From positions 1 to 13,507 of the forward strand of contig JBJXGV010000025.1 of NCBI GenBank assembly GCA_046160485.1: DNA of 13,507 bases. Reading direction: 5' to 3'. Positions 5,829 through 12,776 of the stretch are shown here, piece after piece (position 1 is the first letter of the stretch; each line of letters starts with the position of its first letter). A program made the translations under genes and the position numbers. The notes under the pieces were generated by a model. That model was not told the DNA's origin and did no database searches. It saw nothing but the letters and a program-made list of their open reading frames with translations. Source of the DNA: JBJXGV01 sp046160485 (GTDB lineage: Bacteria > Orphanbacterota > Orphanbacteria > JBJXGV01).

Positions 5829-8375
5829 ATGAACCCCGTCGCGCCGGATCGCCCATTGCACGGGAGCGCTGAGACCGCGCTACGCCGGCGCATCGATCAG
5901 CTCGACATGTTGTACCGCCTCTCGACGAGTCTCGGGCGCGCGACGGGAGTCGGCGAACTCTACGACGCCGCGATGAGCTGCCTCAAAAGCGCGCTGCTCC
6001 CCGACCGTTGCGCGATCCTCGCGTTCGACGCCGCGGGCACGATGCGTTTCGTCGCATCGCAAGGACTCTCGCGCGAGTACATGGCCGCCGTAGAGGGGCA
6101 CTCGCCGTGGACTGCCGGCGAAACGAGTCCGCAGCCGATTCTTGTGAGCGACGCGACCGCTGATCCGCGCTTCGCCGATTATCGGGACCTCTTCGAGCGC
6201 GAAGGCATTCGAGCGCTCGCATTCTTCCCGCTTGTTTCGCAGTCGCGCCTGCTCGGCAACTTCATGATCTATTTCGACGCGCCGCACGCGTTCTCGAGCG
6301 AGGAGACGCAGCTCGCCGAAACGATCGCGAGCCATATCGCGGTCGCCACCGAACGCAAGACGCGCGAGGACGCACTCCGCGAAAGTACGGCGAAAGCCGA
6401 GGCGCTCTTCGCGGCGTTCCCTGACGTCCTCTTCCACCTCCGGTACGACGGGACGATCACCGACTGCCGCGCCCACGACATGAACGATCTTCACGCCGCG
6501 CCGGAGGCCTTTCTCGGCCGCCGCGTGAGTGAAGTGCTGCCGATGGATGTCGCGACTCCAATCGAAGCCGCGATCCGCAAAGCAATCGACGAGCAGACGC
6601 AGCAAGTCGTCGAGTACCAGCTCGATGTACCGAACGGTCGCCGCGACTTCGAGGCGCGAATCGTTCGCTCGTCGGACGATGCCGCGTACGCTGTCGTGCG
6701 CGATTTCACCTCGCAGAGGCAGCTCGAACGCGAACTCGTCTCCGCGCGCGAGCAGGCGATTGCCGGCACCGCGGCGAAGTCGGAGTTCCTCGCGAGCATG
6801 AGCCACGAAATCCGCACGCCGATGAACGCAGTGATCGGCATGTCAGGGCTCCTGCTCGAAACCGACATGACGGCCGAACAGCGCGACTACGCCGAGACGG
6901 TACGCACGTCGGCCGAGGCGCTCCTGACGATCATCAACGACATTCTCGACGTCTCCAAGATCGAGGCGGGCAAACTTCAGATCGACACGATCGACTTCGA
7001 CCTGCGGACGACAGTCGAGGAGGCCGTCGACGTGATGGCCACGGCCGCCGCGACGAACGCCGTGAGTGTCTCGTGCCTGGTCTCGCCGGACGTGCCGAAC
7101 GCGGTGCGCGGCGATCCGGGACGCATTCGCCAGGTACTTCTGAATCTGCTCAGCAACGCGGTGAAGTTCACGAAGCACGGAGATGTCGTCGTGCGGCTTG
7201 CGTCGGAGACAATCGACAGCGGCCGCGAGGGCGTTCGATTCGAAGTCAAAGACACGGGAATCGGAATCGATGCCGCGGTTCTGAAGACGCTCTTCCGCCC
7301 GTTCGTTCAAGCGGACAAGTCGACGACGCGCAAGTTCGGAGGGACTGGGCTTGGGCTTGCGATCTGTCGCCGGCTCGTGGAACTGATGCACGGAACGATC
7401 GGCGCCGAGAGCACGCCGGGCGAAGGGAGCCGGTTCTGGTTCGTATTGCCGCTCGAGCGGCAAGCGAATGCGCGTGCCGGTGACGCGGACCGCGTCGAAG
7501 TGAACGGCGCGCGCACGCTCGTCGTCGACGCGTACGCGGCCAGCCGGCGGCTTCTGAAGTCGTACCTGGAAGCCGGCAAGATGCGCGTGGCCGAGGCCGA
7601 CGCAAGCCGCGCCGGAGTCGCTGCGTGCGCGAGCGCGATGCGCGAAGGCGATCCGTTTCGGGTCGCGCTCGTCGATCTTCACGGGCAGGCGATCGACAGC
7701 TTTGCGTTCGCGCGCTCGGTTCGCGAGGCGCTCGGCGCCGCCGCGCCCGCACTTGTGCTGCTGACGCCCGCCGCGAAACTCGGCGATGGCGAGAAGGCGC
7801 GCGCCGCCGGATTCTTGGGCTACCTCCCGAAGCCGATCGACGCGAAGCAGCTCCTGCACTGCGTCGAAGCCGTTCTCGCCGCGGCGCAATTGCCCGCGCC
7901 GGCGAGCGCGGCGCTCGTGACGAAACACACGCTCGCCGAGATCAACGCACGGCGGCGGCCGCGCATTCTCCTGGCGGAAGACAACGTCGTGAATCAAAAA
8001 GTGGGAGTGCGCCTCCTCGAGCGCATCGGTTGCCGTGTCGATGTCGTCAGCGACGGAAAAGACGCGGTCGACGCGGCGCGGCGCGTCCGCTACGACGCGA
8101 TCTTCCTCGATTGCCACATGCCGGTAATGGACGGCTACGAGGCGACAGCGCTGATTCGCGCGCACGAGGGAACAGCGCGCCGGACGCCGATCATCGCGAT
8201 GACCGCGAGCGCGATGAAGAGCGATCGCGACAAATGCATCGCGTGCGGCATGGACGACTTCGTCAGCAAGCCGGTGCTCGCGCCGGAGCTTGCAAGGGCG
8301 CTCGACGCGTGGCTTGCGCGCGCGAGCGACGAAGGCATCGCACTTGCCTCCTCCGCGGGGACGGACTCTCTCTAG
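5829..8375 (+). CDS. Cytoplasmic GAF-PAS hybrid histidine kinase with two receiver domains
   Basis: Two-component sensor of 848 aa that autophosphorylates on His and passes phosphate to its own receivers. Order: GAF-like sensor (about 25-175), PAS-like domain (about 186-300), HisKA with SMSHEIRTPMN (His326), HATPase with NLLSNAVKFT (N box near 439-443), DTGIGI (475-480) and GGTGLGLAI (504-512), receiver 1 (about 562-683), receiver 2 (about 712-832). Receiver 2 is canonical: Glu717/Asp718, phospho-acceptor Asp761 in LDCHMPVMDG, Thr792, Lys814. Receiver 1 keeps Asp616, Thr646 and Lys668 but has only one acidic residue at its start (Asp567) and lacks the MP-MDG turn, so it is degenerate. There is no membrane segment and no HPt domain, so the signal is cytosolic and a separate HPt or regulator is needed. 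The candidate sigma28 promoter upstream suggests a link to motility. The kinase type is sure; the ligand is unknown. Confidence 0.93.
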   Translation: MNPVAPDRPLHGSAETALRRRIDQLDMLYRLSTSLGRATGVGELYDAAMSCLKSALLPDRCAILAFDAAGTMRFVASQGLSREYMAAVEGHSPWTAGETSPQPILVSDATADPRFADYRDLFEREGIRALAFFPLVSQSRLLGNFMIYFDAPHAFSSEETQLAETIASHIAVATERKTREDALRESTAKAEALFAAFPDVLFHLRYDGTITDCRAHDMNDLHAAPEAFLGRRVSEVLPMDVATPIEAAIRKAIDEQTQQVVEYQLDVPNGRRDFEARIVRSSDDAAYAVVRDFTSQRQLERELVSAREQAIAGTAAKSEFLASMSHEIRTPMNAVIGMSGLLLETDMTAEQRDYAETVRTSAEALLTIINDILDVSKIEAGKLQIDTIDFDLRTTVEEAVDVMATAAATNAVSVSCLVSPDVPNAVRGDPGRIRQVLLNLLSNAVKFTKHGDVVVRLASETIDSGREGVRFEVKDTGIGIDAAVLKTLFRPFVQADKSTTRKFGGTGLGLAICRRLVELMHGTIGAESTPGEGSRFWFVLPLERQANARAGDADRVEVNGARTLVVDAYAASRRLLKSYLEAGKMRVAEADASRAGVAACASAMREGDPFRVALVDLHGQAIDSFAFARSVREALGAAAPALVLLTPAAKLGDGEKARAAGFLGYLPKPIDAKQLLHCVEAVLAAAQLPAPASAALVTKHTLAEINARRRPRILLAEDNVVNQKVGVRLLERIGCRVDVVSDGKDAVDAARRVRYDAIFLDCHMPVMDGYEATALIRAHEGTARRTPIIAMTASAMKSDRDKCIACGMDDFVSKPVLAPELARALDAWLARASDEGIALASSAGTDSL

Positions 8376-8400
8376 CTCAACAATCGGATCGAGTAGAACG

Positions 8401-8416
8401 CGCGCTGATCAGCGCG
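8401..8416. repeat. 16-base perfect palindrome between convergent genes
   Basis: CGCGCTGATCAGCGCG is its own reverse complement. It lies 25 bases after the kinase stop and covers the stop codon (8409-8411) of the convergent metabolic gene. Bases 8411-8416 can also pair with CGCGCT at 8420-8425, giving two alternative hairpins. No T-run is present on either side. A role as a 3'-end structure for both converging transcripts is plausible but unproven. Confidence 0.5.
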
Positions 8417-10313
8417 AAGCGCGCTCCGGGAAAAGCGCGAGCGCCTGACGCGGCTGCTTAAACGGCGCGACGACGTAAAGCCCGGCGGCCTCGCCGCCGC
8501 GCGCGAGTTCCGCGCACACATCCTGCGCGAGCGCGAAACCGATCTCCTGTTCGCGCGGCCCGGCTTCGGCGAGACGATCGAGCACCGACTCGGGGACGAC
8601 GACACCCGACACGTTCTCGTTCACGCGAACCGCCTGCCGGAAACTCGCGAGCGGCCAGACGCCCGCGAACACGGGAAGCGACGAGCGCGCCGCGAGCTGC
8701 TTGTAGAGCGCGCGCCACGACTCCCCGTCGAAGAGCGGCTGCGTCATGATGAAGTCAGCGCCCGCGTCGGTCTTTTCGTCGAGGCGCGCGAGTTCGACTT
8801 CCATGTCCGGCGCGTTTTGATTGAACGCGACGCCCACGAGCAGCTGAAACGGCGGCGTGGTCGTGCGCCCCTGCGATACCTGGCCGCGACGCAGCCGGTC
8901 GAGCGCGCGCACGAGCCCGATCGAGTCGACCTGAAAGACGCCCTTCGCTTCCGCCACGAAATCGCCGCGCGGAGGATCGCCCGCGATCACGAGGACGTTG
9001 CGCACGCCGCCCCAATCGTGCGCGCCGATCACCTGCGAAAGAATTCCCGCGACGGTCGCGTCGCGCGGCGTAATGTGCGCGAGCGTTTCGATCCCCATGC
9101 GTTCGATGCCCGCGGCGATCTGCAGCGAATCCTGCCGCGTCCCTTGCCCGCTCGAATTGATGTCGACGAGATCGACGACGCGTTCGGCGAGCGCGACGCG
9201 CACGACATCGCGGTTCGCCTGATCGGACGTGCCGCGCTGCGGATCGAGCTGAAGGCTCCAGACGAATCGGCCGGACGCGAGCATCTTCGCGAGGCCGGAC
9301 GCCTTCTCCGTGACACCCGACGAGACCGCTTCCTCGGCGGATTCGCCGATCGACGGCATCGCGGCGACGTGAATGCGCGCGGCGAGAAGCGCCTCGCGCG
9401 TGCCCGCCGCGGGGCGCGCCGCGTCGGGGCGCGCGAGCGCACCGGCGATCGCGGCGATCTGCGCGGGCGTCGTTCCGCAGCAGCCGCCGATGATGCGCGC
9501 GCCGAGCATGCGCGCCTCGAGTGCAAACGCGCCATACGACTCGGGCGACATGTCGGGATAGATCACGCGATTTCCGAGGCGCTGCGCAAAACCCGCGTTC
9601 GGCATGATCGACAGCGCGGGCGGGCTCGCTTCGACCATGAGCGCGAGCACCGCAAGCGTCGCCTGCGGACCCATGCCGCAATTGACGCCGACCGCGGCCG
9701 CGCCCTCGTCGATCAGCCGCCACGCGACGCGCGCGGCCGGCTCGCCCGACGCGACGACGCCGCGCTCGTCGAACGTCATCTGCGCGACGAACGGAATCGT
9801 GCTCGAGACGCTGCGAACGGCGCGCGCGGCGAGTGCGGCTTCGTCGAGGTTCGCGAACGTCTCGAGAACGATGAGGTCGACGCCGCGATCGATGAGAAGC
9901 TCGACCTGCTCGGCGAAGGCGCGCATCTGCTCCTCTGACGACGGGTTGTCTTCGAGAAGCCACGAGCTGTCGAGCGGGCTGATCGAGCCGCCGATCCAGA
10001 CGGGCTTGCCGGAGGCGTCGCGCGCGTCGCGAGCAATCTTCGCGGCGTCGGAGACGACGCTCAGGTCGAGTCCGAGGCGCTCGAGGCGCGGCCGGCTCGA
10101 GCCGAAGGAGTTCGTTTCGATCAGCTCGGCGCCCGCGGCGATGTAGCGAAGATGGATTTCATGAACGAGCGCCGGATCGGTGCGGTTGACCTCGAGGATG
10201 CGGCGCGCGAGAAGGCTGGGTGGCTCGCCGGCGAACTGGCTCGCCAGGAGAGAACCCATCGCGCCGTCGGCGACGACGACGCCTTCTTGCATGCGTTGGA
10301 TGAATCCGCTCAC
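8409..10313 (-). CDS. Fused homocysteine S-methyltransferase / 5,10-methylenetetrahydrofolate reductase
   Basis: Bifunctional methionine-pathway protein of the B. subtilis YitJ architecture, 634 aa. Residues about 1-295 are the zinc-dependent methyltransferase: DGAMGSLL (16-23), ETNSFG (66-71), and zinc ligands Cys212 (VNCGMG) and Cys278/Cys279 (GGCCGTTP). Residues about 340-625 are the flavin-dependent reductase: HITPRD (413-418), VLVIAGDPPRGD with Asp446, MTQPLFD with Gln525. At the start of the reductase barrel the sequence reads SLQLDPQRG, whereas the family normally has Glu (E. coli Glu28, the general acid) before the hydrophobic/Pro motif; here the codon CAG (complement of 9249-9251) encodes Gln355. 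The methyltransferase half looks intact; reductase activity is therefore in doubt. The start is GTG (complement of 10311-10313) with GGAG 6 bases upstream. It is convergent with the kinase and divergent from the membrane-TPR gene. Confidence 0.92.
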   Translation of the reverse strand: MSGFIQRMQEGVVVADGAMGSLLASQFAGEPPSLLARRILEVNRTDPALVHEIHLRYIAAGAELIETNSFGSSRPRLERLGLDLSVVSDAAKIARDARDASGKPVWIGGSISPLDSSWLLEDNPSSEEQMRAFAEQVELLIDRGVDLIVLETFANLDEAALAARAVRSVSSTIPFVAQMTFDERGVVASGEPAARVAWRLIDEGAAAVGVNCGMGPQATLAVLALMVEASPPALSIMPNAGFAQRLGNRVIYPDMSPESYGAFALEARMLGARIIGGCCGTTPAQIAAIAGALARPDAARPAAGTREALLAARIHVAAMPSIGESAEEAVSSGVTEKASGLAKMLASGRFVWSLQLDPQRGTSDQANRDVVRVALAERVVDLVDINSSGQGTRQDSLQIAAGIERMGIETLAHITPRDATVAGILSQVIGAHDWGGVRNVLVIAGDPPRGDFVAEAKGVFQVDSIGLVRALDRLRRGQVSQGRTTTPPFQLLVGVAFNQNAPDMEVELARLDEKTDAGADFIMTQPLFDGESWRALYKQLAARSSLPVFAGVWPLASFRQAVRVNENVSGVVVPESVLDRLAEAGPREQEIGFALAQDVCAELARGGEAAGLYVVAPFKQPRQALALFPERASR

Positions 10314-10661
10314 GAAATTCTCCAGAGAGTGATTGGGGCGCGAAGAAGAGGAACGCGCGCGATGGTATCACAACGAGCATTCGCCGGCTCGGCGCACGGT
10401 GAGCGCGCGAGCGGCGGGTTGCGCGAGAACGCGCGAACGCGGGTGCGGACCGACGGGGGGCGCGCGAGCGAGGTGTCGTCGGCTGTGGGACGCTTGCTCG
10501 TGCTGCCGCACTCGCTGCGCTCGGGGAGCCTCGGTGGCCGCCCTCGATTGCGCTCGACGATGGCTCGACGCGGAACTAGGCGGCCACCACTCCACGCCCA
10601 CCGCCGACGACACCTCGCTCGCGCTTGCGACGGCTTGGGGCGGCGTGTACGGTCGTGCGCC
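10314..10661. other. Divergent intergenic region without a convincing gene
   Basis: This 348-base stretch separates the divergent methyltransferase/reductase and membrane-TPR genes. Open frames crossing it read as Arg/Ala/Ser-rich low-complexity protein on both strands and show no domain, so I call none. The first 10 bases hold the ribosome-binding site of the minus-strand gene (CTCC at 10320-10323, read as GGAG). I see no convincing SAM or cobalamin riboswitch for the methionine gene and no good sigma70 promoter on either strand. Its main content is the nested inverted repeat at 10462-10624. Confidence 0.6.
10462..10624. repeat. Nested long inverted repeat (MITE-like or structured RNA)
   Basis: Bases 10462-10489 and 10597-10624 are inverted copies matching at 27 of 28 positions (22 perfect in a row; the mismatch pairs T10484 with C10602). 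Inside lies a second perfect 10-base pair: GGTGGCCGCC at 10533-10542 and GGCGGCCACC at 10579-10588. The inner loop carries a short direct repeat, GCTCGACG. The 163-base element ends 37 bases before the ATG of the membrane-TPR gene. Size and terminal arms resemble a miniature inverted-repeat element, but no exact target duplication abuts the arms. It could equally fold as a large hairpin in the leader RNA. Confidence 0.65.
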
Positions 10662-12776
10662 ATGACGGTGGGAAATCTCACGCATGATGCTGCCGGTCGC
10701 GGGCGTGGCAAACCTATGGCGCTCGAGTGGGCGGCGTTGGCGGCGGTGCTGGTGCTTGCGGTCGTGGCTTCGTTGCGATGCGTTTGGGAGACGGACTACT
10801 GGTGGCAGTGGAAGACGGGCGAGATCGTCGCGCGGAGCGGGCCGCCTTCGGTGGATCCGTTTTCGTTCGCGCCGGGCGGACGCGAGTGGATCGAGTTGCG
10901 GTGGCTGTATTGCTGGGCGCTGTACCAAATCGTATCTGTCGCGGGGACGGCGGGCGCGATCGTCGTGAAGGCTGCGGTGCTCATCGCGGCATTTACGATT
11001 GCGGCGTGGGGCGCGGCGCGGCGAGCGCCGGTTGCGCTGACGAGCGCGGTAGCGTTCGTGGCGGTGATGGCTTCGAGCCAGCGGTTCTTCTTGCGGCCGG
11101 AGCTTGCGACGTTTCTCTTTCTGGCGATCTTCATTGCGCTCGCGCGGCGTCATCGAGAGCGCGGCGGTCTCGGGCTGCTCGCGATGCCGCTTCTGCAAGT
11201 CGCGTGGGTCAACACGCACACGTTGTTCGTGCTCGGGCCGGTCGTCGCGGCGCTGCTCGTGGTCGCGATGGCGGCGGAGGCGGCGTTTGCAAATGGCGCC
11301 GACGCCGCCGAACGCGCGCGCAGGCTTCGAATCGCGGGCCTCGCGGCGGCGCTCACGACGGGCGCATGTTTGGTGAACCCGTACGGCGTGCGCGGCGCAC
11401 TGTTTCCGCTGCGGCTCTTCGAGCAACTCCGCGGCACGGCGTTTAAGACATCGATCCACGAGTTCATGAGTCCGTTCGCGGCGAACGCCGATTACACGGC
11501 GGTGATCTACTACATGGCTCTCGCGGCGGTGTGCATCATCGCGGCGATTTGGTCGGTGCGGCGTATCGACCTCTTCGGCGCACTCGTCTGCGCGATGATG
11601 TTCTACCTTTCGGCGATCGCGATTCGCAACATCCCGCTCTTCGCTATCGCGGCGCTCCCGTTCGCGATCGACCATCTGCGACACGCGCCGCGGCGCTTCC
11701 AACACGCGATGAGCCGCGCCGCAACGCCCGCGCGCTGGTGCGTATCCGCGGCGGTCTGCGCGGCGGCACTCGTTCTCGCTTGGCAGATCGCGACCGATCG
11801 GTTCGCGGTGCGGCAGCACGACACGAATCAGTTCGGCTTGGGCATCGCGGCGCATCGGTATCCAAAGCGCGCAGCGGAGTTTCTTGCGGCGCATCCGATC
11901 GGCGGCAATCCCTTCAGCACGATGCACGAGGCCTCGTATCTGCTCGCGCGTGGATTTCGCGTCTTCATCGACCCGCGCCTCGAGGTTTATGGCGAGGAGC
12001 ATTTCCGCCGCTACGAGGAGATGCTCTTCGCAGGCGACGCATGGCGCGCCGCGGCGCAGGAGTTCGACATCCGCGCGGCGATTGTCGACATCGGCGCGCT
12101 CGATTTCATCGAGCGCCTCACGAAGAGTGAACAGTGGCGGCTCGTCTACTGGGACGAGTGCGCGGCGATCATCGCGCGGCCGGATGCCGCGGCGGGGCTC
12201 GCGTCGATTGCGACCGTCGACGACCATGACGCCGCGCTCGCGCGCGTGCGCGAGCGACTTCCGCGCGTGACGGCGCGCGATCACGCCGGGGTCTTCGCGC
12301 GCGCCGTCTCGCCCGCTCCGTATCATCGCGTCGCGAACTTTCTGACGCGGGTGGGCGCCGCCGATCGCGCCGAGCCGTTTCTCCTCGACGCGCTCGCGGC
12401 GAATCCGCGCGCGGCGCGCGCACGGGTAGCGTATGCGAGGCTCCTGGAAGCGCGAGGCGATAGCGACGGCTCGCACCGCGAATACGAGCGAGCGTACCGC
12501 GACGCACCATCCGATGCCGAGGTCGCGGCCGCCGCCGCGATCCACGCGATCGATCTCGCGCAACCGGACGAGGCGCTGCGGCGACTCGAGCGCGCGCTTG
12601 CGCGCCATCCCGATCACGCGCTTGCGTGGGCCGTACGCGGTGAGGCCTTCCTAGCGCGGCGCGAGCCCGCGAACGCCGAACCCTGTTTCACGCGCGCGGT
12701 GCAGCTCGATCCAAGAAATGCGCTCTTTGCGGAGCGGCTTGCGGCGGTACGGCGCTCGCGGGTCGCGCCGCACTAA
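10662..12776 (+). CDS. Polytopic membrane protein with C-terminal TPR repeats, uncharacterised family
   Basis: Protein of 704 aa. The first half is an inner-membrane domain with roughly ten hydrophobic segments (about 21-40, 83-118 as two, 122-137, 148-162, 168-208 as two, 224-238, 279-332 as two or three, 358-376). Between helices 1 and 2 is the loop ETDYWWQWKTGEIVARSG, then DPFSFAPGGREWIELRWL. This resembles the 'D-x-WWH-x-x-tG ... DPFSfT ... W' pattern of large uncharacterised bacterial membrane proteins loosely likened to GT-C glycosyltransferases. RNIPLFAIAALP (322-333) and VFIDPRLEVYG (434-444) are further marks of that group. Residues about 555-700 form TPR-like helix pairs, ending near ALAWAVRGEAFLARREPANAEPCFTRAVQLDP. 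Glycosyl transfer or cell-envelope polymer assembly is a guess. ATG 10662 was chosen; ATG 10716 (686 aa, just before helix 1) is equally possible, as neither has a clear Shine-Dalgarno. The stop overlaps that of the next gene. Confidence 0.8.
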   Translation: MTVGNLTHDAAGRGRGKPMALEWAALAAVLVLAVVASLRCVWETDYWWQWKTGEIVARSGPPSVDPFSFAPGGREWIELRWLYCWALYQIVSVAGTAGAIVVKAAVLIAAFTIAAWGAARRAPVALTSAVAFVAVMASSQRFFLRPELATFLFLAIFIALARRHRERGGLGLLAMPLLQVAWVNTHTLFVLGPVVAALLVVAMAAEAAFANGADAAERARRLRIAGLAAALTTGACLVNPYGVRGALFPLRLFEQLRGTAFKTSIHEFMSPFAANADYTAVIYYMALAAVCIIAAIWSVRRIDLFGALVCAMMFYLSAIAIRNIPLFAIAALPFAIDHLRHAPRRFQHAMSRAATPARWCVSAAVCAAALVLAWQIATDRFAVRQHDTNQFGLGIAAHRYPKRAAEFLAAHPIGGNPFSTMHEASYLLARGFRVFIDPRLEVYGEEHFRRYEEMLFAGDAWRAAAQEFDIRAAIVDIGALDFIERLTKSEQWRLVYWDECAAIIARPDAAAGLASIATVDDHDAALARVRERLPRVTARDHAGVFARAVSPAPYHRVANFLTRVGAADRAEPFLLDALAANPRAARARVAYARLLEARGDSDGSHREYERAYRDAPSDAEVAAAAAIHAIDLAQPDEALRRLERALARHPDHALAWAVRGEAFLARREPANAEPCFTRAVQLDPRNALFAERLAAVRRSRVAPH

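Noticed and set aside
10314..10400. SAM or cobalamin riboswitch upstream of the methionine gene
   Set aside because: Checked on the minus strand because the gene belongs to methionine metabolism. I could not find the conserved core elements or the pairing layout of either class.
10451..10633. CGACGG on both sides of the inverted repeat as a target-site duplication
   Set aside because: The two copies do not directly abut the arms, their distances differ, and six GC-rich bases recur by chance here. It does not prove transposition.
10625..10653. TTGCGA, 17 bases, TACGGT as a promoter for the membrane-TPR gene
   Set aside because: Matches are only 4/6 and 3/6, and it would give an almost leaderless transcript. 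Too weak to call.
10368..12617. 749-codon minus-strand open frame opposite the membrane-TPR gene
   Set aside because: It is made almost wholly of Arg, Glu, His and Asp with no recognisable domain, and it is the complement of a clear multi-spanning protein. The + strand reading has membrane helices and TPR repeats.
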